Shown piece after piece: positions 18,185-26,303 of a DNA stretch of 30,667 nt. The translations under genes were made by a program, and so were the position numbers. The stretch covers positions 1 through 30,667 of the forward strand of contig CAZSSM010000081.1 in the NCBI GenBank assembly GCA_964609385.1, written 5' to 3'. Every line of letters begins with the position of its first letter. The first letter of the stretch is position 1. The notes below the pieces were generated by a model that saw nothing but the letters and a program-made list of their open reading frames with translations, was not told where the DNA came from and made no database searches. The DNA comes from CAZSSM01 sp964609385 (GTDB lineage: Bacteria > Planctomycetota > Planctomycetia > Isosphaerales > Isosphaeraceae).

Positions 18185-19465
18185 ATGCGGACCCCACGTC
18201 CCCGACGCGGCTTCACCCTGGTCGAGTTGCTGGTCGTCATCAGCATCATCGCCGTCTTGATGAGCCTGCTGCTGCCGGCCGTCTTCAGCGCTCGGCGCCG
18301 CGCTCAACAGTTGCAGTGCCTCAACAACATGCGGCAGGTCGGCATCGCCCTGATCGACTTCGCCAGCAACAACCAAAACCAAACCCTCCCCAAGGCCGGC
18401 ACCTTCTTCGAGAACTATCGCGGCCAGAGCGATCGAAATCTGAACACGTCGAACATCTCGGCCGCCTTTCTCACCGAAGTCGATTTCAGAGAGTCGCTGC
18501 CGGCCCGCTCTTGGGTCGTCGACATCCTGCCCGGACTCGACCAGCAGGACCTGGCCAACGCCTGGGACTTCGATTCGACCTACTTCGCGGTGGGGGGCGG
18601 CAACGACATCCTGGGCAACATCAACATCGCCGACACCGACATCGCCGCGCTCAAGTGCCCCTCGGACCTGACCCTGGTCAATGGTCGTGGGAACCTGTCG
18701 TATGTCGTCAATATGGGCTTCATGCGCTGGCACGCCCGGCCGTTCCTCTGGACGCTCGACGGGATCTTGGGCGCGACCCAGACCGGTGATGTCCTCCGCG
18801 TCTTCGCCAGCCCCGACGGGGTCAGAGGCGAGACGCCGGTGACCCGGAACATGGGAGTCTTCTTCCTCGGCTCGGCCACCGGCCGCGAGCCCTACGACGT
18901 CGACACTTCCCTATCAGCAGTCACCGATGGCACCGCCACTACGATCATGCTCGGTGAGAACTTCTACGCCGGATACTCCGAATCGAGCGCCTTCACACAG
19001 ACCGACGCCGGCTTCCTGCCGACTAACTGGGCCTGCCCGCACCCCAACTTCGTCGGGTTCATCGGCTCGGACAACATCTGCGACAACGGCTCGGCGATCG
19101 GTAATTGCTTGCCCGGTGACTTGAGCGATCCGATCAATAACCCCGGCCCCTTGACCGTCACCTCCACTGACGGCGTCGACCGGATCGACGGCCCCGGCTG
19201 GATCCTGGCCAACATCAGCACCTCGGCCGAAGCGATTAATGGCGCCCCGGATGGCCTCGCGCAAGTGGGTGATGCGCCCTTCCTCAACAGCAACCATCCC
19301 AACGGCGCCAACGTCATCTTCTGCGACGGGACCGGCCGGTTCCTCAACGATGGGATCGATGGCTCGGTCTACGCAAAGCTGCTGACCCCGCGGGGAGCCA
19401 ACCTGCCGATCTACATGCGACAAACCCCCTTGGACGCCGATTCGGCCCTCCAGGGCGGCAACTGA
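18185..19465 (+). CDS. DUF1559 (planctomycete prepilin-like) protein, 426 aa
   Basis: A member of the large planctomycete DUF1559 family of pilin-like proteins. After the leader MRTPRPRRG the site |FTLVELLVVISIIAVLMSLL shows the conserved Glu14, followed by the family helix AVFSARRRAQQLQCLNNMRQVGIALIDF. The C-terminus contains SNHPNGANVIFCDGTGRFL, the DUF1559 H-x-N/G-G-A-N...D-G...F-L signature. Family members are usually 300-400 residues, so the size is normal, in contrast to the enlarged pseudopilins just upstream. The ATG at 18185 has AGGAG eight to nine bases upstream; an upstream extension of the frame lacks homology. It is the last gene before a strong terminator, so it may be co-transcribed with the secretion cluster and act as one of its subunits or substrates. 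Its exact role is unknown for the family. Confidence 0.92.
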   Translation: MRTPRPRRGFTLVELLVVISIIAVLMSLLLPAVFSARRRAQQLQCLNNMRQVGIALIDFASNNQNQTLPKAGTFFENYRGQSDRNLNTSNISAAFLTEVDFRESLPARSWVVDILPGLDQQDLANAWDFDSTYFAVGGGNDILGNINIADTDIAALKCPSDLTLVNGRGNLSYVVNMGFMRWHARPFLWTLDGILGATQTGDVLRVFASPDGVRGETPVTRNMGVFFLGSATGREPYDVDTSLSAVTDGTATTIMLGENFYAGYSESSAFTQTDAGFLPTNWACPHPNFVGFIGSDNICDNGSAIGNCLPGDLSDPINNPGPLTVTSTDGVDRIDGPGWILANISTSAEAINGAPDGLAQVGDAPFLNSNHPNGANVIFCDGTGRFLNDGIDGSVYAKLLTPRGANLPIYMRQTPLDADSALQGGN

Positions 19466-19557
19466 TCCGATTCGTTGCTGATCGTCGGTCGAGTCCGTCG
19501 GGAGGCGATTTCATCCCTCCGGATGGACCCGACCGAGATCATCTCGCGAATCACTCC

Positions 19558-19591
19558 CGAGGGACGACACATGTCGTCCCTCGATCTTTTT
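19558..19591 (+). terminator. Intrinsic terminator after the secretion cluster
   Basis: CGAGGGACGACA (19558-19569) pairs perfectly with TGTCGTCCCTCG (19572-19583), twelve base pairs around a two-base spacer (in practice eleven pairs with a four-base loop), followed closely by five T residues (19587-19591). It lies 92 bases after the DUF1559 stop and marks the end of the + strand block. On the minus strand no T-run follows the hairpin, so it is directed to the + strand, though it also lies just past the end of the convergent radical SAM gene. Confidence 0.88.
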
Positions 19592-19630
19592 ATATCCCAT
19601 GAACAACTCTTATTAGCCGCTCGCAACAGC

Positions 19631-21205
19631 TTAGAATGAGTTGACGAGTTCGCGAGCGTTCGACTTAGCCGCCGCGTCCATCCGCTGCGCCAAGCAATAG
19701 GCGTGATAGTGAATGGCGATGTGGATCAGATAAACCAGGATGTCGCCCGAGTTGGGTCGGTGTCGGGCGTATCGCGTGATCTGACGCCGATAGAGCTGGC
19801 GCAGCGAACGGTCCCGGACCCGACTCATCAAGCGGAGAAACAGCCCGAAGGCTTGGGCGAAGAAGAGGGTCTCTTTGGCCAGGCGGTTGAGCGGATGCGT
19901 TCGCCACCAGTCAGAGCGTCCGCGACCGACCCGGAGGTCGCCGTCGATGAATGAGGCGTCGAGCCGCTGGAAGTAGGCGTGCGGCTCGTAGAGGTCGACG
20001 AGGGTACGCACATAGCCGTCGCGGAGCTGCTCGCGGGACATCTGAAGCGGGATGATGTTGGTGCCGAACTCGGACCGGTCGTCGAGGTCGAGCCGCCCCT
20101 CGCGCATCAAGCGGTCGTGGAGCGGGGTCTTGGGGATGGCCGAGAGCATCCCGCTCATGGCCAGGGCGATCCGCGACTCCCGAAGAAAGGCGTTCTGGAT
20201 GTCGAAGATGTCCGGCCCATCGCTGTCGAAGCCCATGATCATGCCGCACCAGACGCCCAGGCCAGCGTCCTGGATCCGATGGACCTTCTCGACGATCGTC
20301 CCGCCGCTCCGAAGGTTTTGCAGCTTCTTCGTCTCGCGGAGCGCCTCCTCGTTGGGCGTCTCGATGCCGATAAAAACGAAGAGGATGTTGGCTTGACTCA
20401 TCAGATCCATCAGCTCGGGATCGTCGGCCAGATCGAGCGACGCTTCGGTGAAGAAGGTCAAAGGATATCCGTGCTGGCGTTGCCAGTCGGCGACGGCGCG
20501 GAGGATCGGCTTGATCGCTTTTTTGTTGCCGATCAGGTTGTCGTCGACGACGAAAACGATCCGGTTCCCCTCGGCCGTGAGAGAGTCGAGTTCGTCGAGG
20601 ATCCGCTCAGCCAGCTTGATCCGGGGCCGACGGCCGAAGGTGACGATGATGTCACAGAACTCGCACTGGAACGGACAGCCTCGGGTGAACTGGACGCTGC
20701 CGAAGGCGTATCGGTCGGTCTTGACCAGATCGTAGCGCGGTGTGGGCACGGTGCTCATGTCGGTCTTTTCGGCCTGCTCGTACCGATAGCCGGCGCGACC
20801 CTCAGTCCACTCCTGGAGGAACTGCGGCCAGGTCTGCTCGGCCTCGCCGATGAAGATGGCGTCGGCCCCGTCGTCGAAATAGTCTTCCTGCACGGTTACA
20901 TACGGCCCGCCAACGACGACGAAGCAGCCCCGGGCCTTGAGTTCTCCGAGGATCGCGCGCATCCGGTGCCGCTGGACCGACATCCCGGTCAGGCCGATGA
21001 TGTCGAACCGGGCACAGCGGTCGAAATCGAGCGGTTCGACGTTCTCGTCGAGGATCTCCACGCGGTGCGGCTCGGGAGTTAGCGCCGCCAGCAAGGGCAG
21101 ACCGGCCACGGGGAGATTGGCCCGCTTGCCCATCATCGGCAAGGCCTCTTCCATGCCCCAGAACGAAATCTCGAACCGAGGGTTAATCAGCAATATCTCG
21201 GCCAT
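19631..21205 (-). CDS. B12-binding radical SAM protein, DUF4070/HpnP-like class (524 aa)
   Basis: A radical SAM enzyme with an N-terminal cobalamin-binding-like domain (MAEILLINPRFEISFWGMEE..., about residues 1-135), then the SAM-cluster motif GCPFQCEFCDI with Cys177, Cys181 and Cys184 (C-x3-C-x2-C), and a C-terminal DUF4070-type region from about 370. VFVVDDNLIGNKKAIKPIL and FIGIETPNEEALRETKK are typical of this class, which includes the hopanoid methylases HpnP and HpnR but also many uncharacterised members. The enzyme probably uses a 4Fe-4S cluster and SAM, and perhaps cobalamin, for a methylation or another radical reaction on a lipid-like substrate. The ATG is preceded by AAAGGA seven bases upstream. 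No hopanoid or squalene genes are nearby, so a hopanoid role is not supported by context. Length is normal for the class. Confidence 0.85.
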   Translation of the reverse strand: MAEILLINPRFEISFWGMEEALPMMGKRANLPVAGLPLLAALTPEPHRVEILDENVEPLDFDRCARFDIIGLTGMSVQRHRMRAILGELKARGCFVVVGGPYVTVQEDYFDDGADAIFIGEAEQTWPQFLQEWTEGRAGYRYEQAEKTDMSTVPTPRYDLVKTDRYAFGSVQFTRGCPFQCEFCDIIVTFGRRPRIKLAERILDELDSLTAEGNRIVFVVDDNLIGNKKAIKPILRAVADWQRQHGYPLTFFTEASLDLADDPELMDLMSQANILFVFIGIETPNEEALRETKKLQNLRSGGTIVEKVHRIQDAGLGVWCGMIMGFDSDGPDIFDIQNAFLRESRIALAMSGMLSAIPKTPLHDRLMREGRLDLDDRSEFGTNIIPLQMSREQLRDGYVRTLVDLYEPHAYFQRLDASFIDGDLRVGRGRSDWWRTHPLNRLAKETLFFAQAFGLFLRLMSRVRDRSLRQLYRRQITRYARHRPNSGDILVYLIHIAIHYHAYCLAQRMDAAAKSNARELVNSF

Positions 21206-21475
21206 TATCAGTCCTTTGATCTTTCCGGGATCCTTCGACGGACCTAGGCGACGGTTCCGATCGACTCGGTTCGTTTCGAACGCAGCTCTGGAGAACGAAC
21301 CTAACGCGAACCAAGGCCGATCGCGATGAGTCCCCGTCCATTTCTCGCGGGTTCAACGATACACCGATGCCTGCAAACGGGTTGCCGCTCCCGATCGACT
21401 TCCGTGTTCTTTGGGGTGTCGGCTGGCCATCCGAGCGCAATCCGACGGTCTCGTTCCCCTGCGATCGCGGTCCGC

Positions 21476-22825
21476 TCAGGGCTTTCCGGAGACGCGGACA
21501 CCCAGCTTGGCCAGCTTGCGGACCAGGGTCGAACGCGTCGTCGTGGCGACCCCTTTGGCCGGGATCAGGCCGAGGCGCTCGGCGTTGTTGGCGAACCTTC
21601 GGCCCGTCATCAAGGCGCGGACGCCCTCAACCCCGAGTGGGCATCCTAGCAGGTCCAGACTGCTGAGCGAGACCAAGGTCTCGGAGTCAGCCAATCGACG
21701 TGCTCCGGCGTCGCCGACCCGGTTGCGGCTCAGGTCGAGCCTCTGAAGGGCTGTCAGGTGGGGCGAACTGGCCAAGGCTTGGGCGCCGGCATCGCCGATC
21801 TGATTGTTCTTCAGGCGAAGGACCTTCAAGCGGGTCAGTCCTGGAGCACGAGCGAGGGCGATCGCCTCCGGGTCGCCCAAGGCGCAACGGGAGAGGTCGA
21901 GCCGTTCCAGCGGGGCGTCGGTCGGCCAACGTTCCATCGCCGATCCGCCCGGGCCAATCGGGTTATGGCTCAGTTCCAGCGTCTGGAGTTGGGAGGGTAG
22001 CGGCGACTCCAGAAGCGTGGCGATCCCTTGCAAATCGAGCGAAGTCCCACCTAGCCTCAATTCGTTCAGATGAATCGGATCGAGTCGATGGAGCAGATGG
22101 GCAAGCCCCTCGCGACCGAACCGATTCTGGGTGCCTGTCCCGATGGCCTGATACGGGGCGCCGAGCCAGAGCGATTCCCAGGCCGGTTGCCGGGCGTGCT
22201 CGGCGAGGCGATCGGCGAAGGCGATGGCGTAGTTGTGGTCCCAATGGACATTGATCAAACCGAACTGCCGACAACGGGCGGTCAAGGCAGATTGGGCCAA
22301 AACCTTATTGAGGTTGACCCCAAATCGCGAAAGGCCCGCCAGAACGAATGCGTCAAGGTTGGCCACCTCGTCGGCTTGAACGAACGCCTCCAACGGGGTC
22401 GAGGCCATCGCTCCATCGATCGGCTTCAGCATAAAGCTCCGGATCGTCGACCAGCCGGGCGACGTCACGAGGGCATTGAGACGGTTGGTGAGGCGGTTCT
22501 TGTCGGTCTCGAAGGCCGTGGCGATCAGGTGAAGCCCATCCTCGGGCGGGTGTTCGAACAACGAAGCGAACTTCCTGGGCGGGCGGATCGCCTCGTCCAG
22601 ATTGACCTTGAGCCAGGCGGCGGGCTCGGGGAACAGCCCGAGCCGATCGGGTTCCAACCCGCCCTCAGCCCAGGTCCGGACCAAGATCGAGCGGAACGCA
22701 TGACCGACCTCGAAGAGGAAGTCGGCGGACATCAATAACTCGTCGCCGTGATCCAACAGCGTTTTCTTCGGGTTCCGGGCCTTGAGGAGTTCCTCAAGCC
22801 TATCGTCGATCGCGTTGAGGTCCAA
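21476..22825 (-). CDS. Leucine-rich-repeat protein, ribonuclease-inhibitor type (449 aa)
   Basis: The C-terminal half (about residues 252-410) consists of roughly six leucine-rich repeats of the ribonuclease-inhibitor-like type, for example LKVLRLKNNQIGDAGAQALA and LQRLDLSRNRVGDAGARRLA. Such repeats form a curved protein-binding surface. The N-terminal 250 residues do not match anything I recognise; they contain many Trp/Phe positions and FVQADEVANLDAFVLAGL, but no signal peptide or membrane helix, so the protein is probably cytoplasmic. The start is a TTG: in the minus-strand frame a TGA stop lies just five codons upstream and no ATG precedes residue 32, so this TTG is the earliest possible start, with no strong ribosome-binding site visible. 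The gene stands alone between the radical SAM gene and csrA. Function unknown. Confidence 0.75.
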   Translation of the reverse strand: MDLNAIDDRLEELLKARNPKKTLLDHGDELLMSADFLFEVGHAFRSILVRTWAEGGLEPDRLGLFPEPAAWLKVNLDEAIRPPRKFASLFEHPPEDGLHLIATAFETDKNRLTNRLNALVTSPGWSTIRSFMLKPIDGAMASTPLEAFVQADEVANLDAFVLAGLSRFGVNLNKVLAQSALTARCRQFGLINVHWDHNYAIAFADRLAEHARQPAWESLWLGAPYQAIGTGTQNRFGREGLAHLLHRLDPIHLNELRLGGTSLDLQGIATLLESPLPSQLQTLELSHNPIGPGGSAMERWPTDAPLERLDLSRCALGDPEAIALARAPGLTRLKVLRLKNNQIGDAGAQALASSPHLTALQRLDLSRNRVGDAGARRLADSETLVSLSSLDLLGCPLGVEGVRALMTGRRFANNAERLGLIPAKGVATTTRSTLVRKLAKLGVRVSGKP

Positions 22826-22999
22826 CGGCGTCGGGTCTCAGTCTGCGGGGCCGAGGGAGACCGACGATGCCGAAACGGACACCGTCGGCTCTGAATAGGT
22901 TTCGCTCCGTTGACCCCATCATAGTCGACCTCGAACCGAAGCCACGACTGGGTCGAGCGAGCCCGGTTTGCCTGGACCACTCACTCATCGGACTAGGGC

Positions 23000-23203
23000 T
23001 CATGAGGAGGCTAGAGCGGGCGCAACGACCTCGTTGTGATCGGCCATATCCTCGAAGCGGACGACCTCCTCGCGGAGGACTTTGACGTTGCGAGGCGCCT
23101 CGACACCGACGCGGACCGTGTTACGGTCGATCTTGACGATCGTGATCCGAATATCGTCGCCCAAGACCAAACTTTGACCCAGCTTCCTGCTCAAGACCAA
23201 CAT
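23000..23203 (-). CDS. csrA: Carbon storage regulator CsrA (67 aa)
   Basis: A complete CsrA/RsmA RNA-binding regulator. MLVLSRKLGQSLVLGDDIRITIVKI is the canonical N-terminus (strands one and two, with conserved Leu and Arg positions), followed by VRVGVEAPRNVKVLREEV, which includes the Val-Arg-x-Gly and Arg-Glu residues that contact GGA in target RNAs. It acts as a dimer on mRNA leaders, blocking or promoting translation. The ATG at 23203 (minus strand) carries AGGATGGAG just upstream; the frame stays open to 23404, but that extension is not CsrA-like. The C-terminal tail is short and alanine-rich. No flagellar genes or FliW are in view, so the usual csrA-fliW linkage is absent here. Its own leader has two GGA cores, which suggests possible autoregulation. 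Confidence 0.95.
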   Translation of the reverse strand: MLVLSRKLGQSLVLGDDIRITIVKIDRNTVRVGVEAPRNVKVLREEVVRFEDMADHNEVVAPALASS

Positions 23204-23586
23204 GATCGCTCCATCCTTTCTGGTTGCAGACCGGGTCGGTTCAACCCGGATCGTCCGGACAGGCTCGGTGCGGAGTTCCATCCCCGACTGCGGATCGAAT
23301 CCGCCCGTTCCCGACCGGTGTGGGTAGCTCATCTGGTTGAACGCACTCCGAGGAAGCACGCTCGGTGCCAATCGCCGGAAGTTTCGCCATATCCTGATTG
23401 GCATCCGGTCGAGACCCTACAACATAAAAGCCTGCGCCAAGAACACTTGAGACAATTGGCCGGATCCGCCAAGATTTCTCAACTTAAAAGGATTCTCGAC
23501 CGACACGGTGATCTGTACGATTGTCGAGTTTGCTCCCCTGTTGTAGAACTCGCCGACCGCTTCCCGATCGTTGAGGCGCCCCGTCG
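23204..23586. other. Divergent intergenic region csrA / YfhO-like (383 bases)
   Basis: No gene recognised. Both flanking genes are transcribed outward, so at least two promoters should lie here. There are AT-richer patches around 23405-23445 and 23470-23490, which are the likeliest promoter sites, but I see no clear -35/-10 pair. An inverted repeat GCGGAT-CGA-ATCCGC is present at about 23290-23304. A stretch near 23325 has a superficial tRNA D-arm look but lacks a matching acceptor or T-arm. Confidence 0.4.
23205..23217 (-). promoter_or_regulatory. csrA ribosome-binding site with two GGA cores (possible CsrA site)
   Basis: On the minus strand the leader reads AGGATGGAGCGAT just before C-ATG of csrA. 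GGAG lies five bases before the ATG. The two GGA cores spaced three bases apart overlap the ribosome-binding site, as in known CsrA-repressed leaders. The same 13 bases precede ribH. The CsrA role is an inference. Confidence 0.45.
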
Positions 23587-26202
23587 ATGTCCGAGTCCCA
23601 TGTCGAGACCCGACCCGATCATGGTCCCGAGACCCAGAAGGTCGAGGACGCCATGGCGACGGGGCCTGAGAGACGAACCCAACATCGCAAATGGGTCATC
23701 GGGGAATGCTTGGGGATCCTCGGACTCTTGGCAGCGCTTCAGGCGTGGCTCTGGCCTCTGGGCTTGGGCGGTCGGATGCCGGTCCGCGGCGATGTGACCC
23801 AGTTCTTTCTCGGTGTGATGGGCTTCTACGGGGACGCTTTGAAAGCGGGCCGATTGCCGCTCTGGAACGATCTCTGGGGCCTCGGATTCCCGGGCCTGGC
23901 CGAGAGCCAGATGGGGGTCTATTATCCGATCCACTGGGCCGTCTATGGGCTCTTATCCCCGGAGTGGGGCTATCTGACGAGCCTGCTCGTCCATACGGCT
24001 TGGGGGGCTTTGGGCGTGGTTTGGGCCGGGCGTCAGTTCGGCCTCGGGCGGGTCGCCTCCTATGCGGCCGGGTTCGTCTCCAGCACCAGCGGATTTTTCT
24101 TGATCCATCTTTCGCATCAGTGGAGCTACACGGTCGGCAGTTGGCTTCCCTGGGCCTTGGGACTAACCTGGACCGTGCTCGAACACCGGGGCGGAGCCCG
24201 TTCCGCGCTCCTCCTAGCCGGCGTCCTTGGGATCCAAATCCTGCCCGGTCACTTCCAACTGGCCTTCATGACCCAGGTGTCGGTGCTCACCTTGGCCGTT
24301 TGGACGTGCTTCGATGGCGGGGATCGGGGGGATCTCCGGTCGCGACTACGCTTGAGCGGGCTCGTCGTGATGGCCTGGTTGGCCTCGGTTCCGCTGAGCT
24401 TCGCCCAGATCTGGCCGACCTGGCACCTAGCCCAACTGGCCGAGTCGCAGCGCGATCCGTTGTACTTGTCCGCCTTCGCCGCCTCGCCGCTGCATCTGAT
24501 CAGCTACATCGCGCCCGAGTTGTTCCAAGTCTCGCCGCTTTGGCGTCCCTTGGTTTGGGATCCTTTCCGGACCGCCCCCGAAGAGCACATGGGTTACGTC
24601 GGGCTGATCCCCCTGGCCCTCGCCTTAGGGACCGCAATCGGCCGGTTCCGGACCGATCGGAACGTTCGAGCCTTGAGCCTCTTGGCCCTCCTGAGCCTGG
24701 CATTGAGCCTGGGTCCTTGGGTCCCTGGTTTCTCGTGGTATTGCCAGCTTCCTGGCTTCTCCTTCTTCCGAGCCCCAGCGCGTTGGGGTTTGGTGACCGC
24801 GTGGAGTCTGGCCATGCTCGCCGGGCTCGGCCTCGATCATTGGCAGATGAGACGTGAACGCCCACCATCTCTGAAACATGGACCCGATCGGTCTGGGCAC
24901 CCCCTGTGGCTCACCGGGCTGCTCGCCGTCATGGCGATCGGCTTGACGCTCCTCCTGATCGAGTCGGCGCTCTGGGCACGATTACCGAGCGCTCCGAATT
25001 GGCTCGGCTCGGGATTCCGTCAGGCCTGGACCCAGCTTGAGGTCGGTGACGTCCGCGACTTCGATTCCGTCGTAGGCGATGCGGACCGCCCCCTCCTGGA
25101 GACCCGAGCGCAGGCGAAACTGGCCCAAAACGGGGTGACCGAGTTCTCTAACCAGCGATTGCGATTCGTCCCGAACCGATTCGCGATCTATCTGCGAGAA
25201 CTGACTCCAACGCTCATCCTCGCCTCATTATCGATCGTGCTCGGCCTGCTCGCGGGTCGCATCCGGATCCCTCGAGCCGTGTTGATGGTGATCGTCCTGG
25301 CCGATTCGCTTTGGATGATCCAGCACCATCGGCCCTTCGACACCACAACAGCGGGTCCATTGACCAGCCAGAGCCCAACGCTCGCGAAGCTCGACGACCT
25401 CCCACGCGGAACACGGCTGGTCTCGACCGCGCAGAACCTCCCGATGCTCATCGGGAAGGGAACCACCGTCGCCTATCGAACCATCGACCTGCCCATCCAG
25501 CCCGAATTGACCGCTCGGCTCTACGGATCCTTGGCCGATCCCCGGACTGATCCCCGGCTTATCGCGAACGCCCTCCGTACCTTTGGGACCGAGGTACTCG
25601 TCATCGACCCGATCGAGGTCCAACGGCTCCGCGAGCAACCACGACGTTTGGAATCACTCGGCGACGACCTCACTCTGCTCGATGATCCCGCATCGGCCTC
25701 CTGGATCCACTCCGAGGCGTTCGTCCGGGTTAACGCGCCTCGGTTGGATACGATCGGGCTCTGGACCCCGGATCAGGATCCGCCCCGCGCCTGGTTTCTC
25801 CGCGATGATCTGATCGGTTCGACACCTTTGGAGGATCGAACCGGCGATCCGGACCGACTCCTGGCCGATCTCGATCGCGGTCGCCCCCTGGCGTTGGAGA
25901 CGATCGTCCCGGAACGGACACGGATCGCTTTCGAGACCGATCGGCCGGGTCAAGTCGTCTGGGCCTCGCTGTACCATCCCCATTGGCGGGGGGAGCTTCG
26001 AGGCGGTGAAGGCGCGACCGAACCGGCCGAGGTCACCCGCGTCTACGACGGTTGGACCGGACTCCGAGTGCCCGGACCGGGTTCCTGGACGGTCACGTTC
26101 CGCTATGTCAGCCCGCCGGCCGCGATTGGACGATGGGTCTCGGGGATCGCCTGGCTCGGTTGGTTCGCCGCCCTCGTCGTCGCAACGCGTCGGCCGAAAT
26201 GA
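23587..26202 (+). CDS. YfhO-like multi-membrane protein, GT-C-type fold (871 aa)
   Basis: A large polytopic membrane protein resembling the YfhO family, thought to be GT-C-type glycosyltransferase relatives. The first helix is at about 37-58, followed by a loop with GRMPVRGDVTQFF, which contains the acidic residue expected in the first external loop, and then the family-like segment LPLWNDLWGLGFPGLAESQ and VYYPIHW. Roughly ten more hydrophobic helices extend to about residue 580. A soluble domain of about 250 residues follows, including VVWASLYHPHWRGEL, and a last helix lies at 848-866. It probably transfers a lipid-linked sugar on the outer face of the inner membrane, but substrate cannot be read. 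An ATG at 23653 (MATGPERR) with GAGGA upstream is an alternative start. It is followed by argC, whose frame has an ATG overlapping this stop. Confidence 0.8.
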   Translation: MSESHVETRPDHGPETQKVEDAMATGPERRTQHRKWVIGECLGILGLLAALQAWLWPLGLGGRMPVRGDVTQFFLGVMGFYGDALKAGRLPLWNDLWGLGFPGLAESQMGVYYPIHWAVYGLLSPEWGYLTSLLVHTAWGALGVVWAGRQFGLGRVASYAAGFVSSTSGFFLIHLSHQWSYTVGSWLPWALGLTWTVLEHRGGARSALLLAGVLGIQILPGHFQLAFMTQVSVLTLAVWTCFDGGDRGDLRSRLRLSGLVVMAWLASVPLSFAQIWPTWHLAQLAESQRDPLYLSAFAASPLHLISYIAPELFQVSPLWRPLVWDPFRTAPEEHMGYVGLIPLALALGTAIGRFRTDRNVRALSLLALLSLALSLGPWVPGFSWYCQLPGFSFFRAPARWGLVTAWSLAMLAGLGLDHWQMRRERPPSLKHGPDRSGHPLWLTGLLAVMAIGLTLLLIESALWARLPSAPNWLGSGFRQAWTQLEVGDVRDFDSVVGDADRPLLETRAQAKLAQNGVTEFSNQRLRFVPNRFAIYLRELTPTLILASLSIVLGLLAGRIRIPRAVLMVIVLADSLWMIQHHRPFDTTTAGPLTSQSPTLAKLDDLPRGTRLVSTAQNLPMLIGKGTTVAYRTIDLPIQPELTARLYGSLADPRTDPRLIANALRTFGTEVLVIDPIEVQRLREQPRRLESLGDDLTLLDDPASASWIHSEAFVRVNAPRLDTIGLWTPDQDPPRAWFLRDDLIGSTPLEDRTGDPDRLLADLDRGRPLALETIVPERTRIAFETDRPGQVVWASLYHPHWRGELRGGEGATEPAEVTRVYDGWTGLRVPGPGSWTVTFRYVSPPAAIGRWVSGIAWLGWFAALVVATRRPK

Positions 26203-26303
26203 GTCGGGACGAGGACTGTCTTGGGCTGATCAGCGAAGCATCGATTGTCGGCGATGGGGATCCAACAGGATTACGGAGCCCCCGACGGGGCAGGGGATGT
26301 CTG

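Noticed and set aside
19979..21082. 367-residue + strand frame opposite the radical SAM gene
   Set aside because: Antisense shadow; the minus-strand gene has clear catalytic motifs.
23319..23400. tRNA-like D-arm sequence upstream of csrA
   Set aside because: The resemblance is limited to about twenty bases; the D stem does not pair, and no acceptor stem or T-arm matches.
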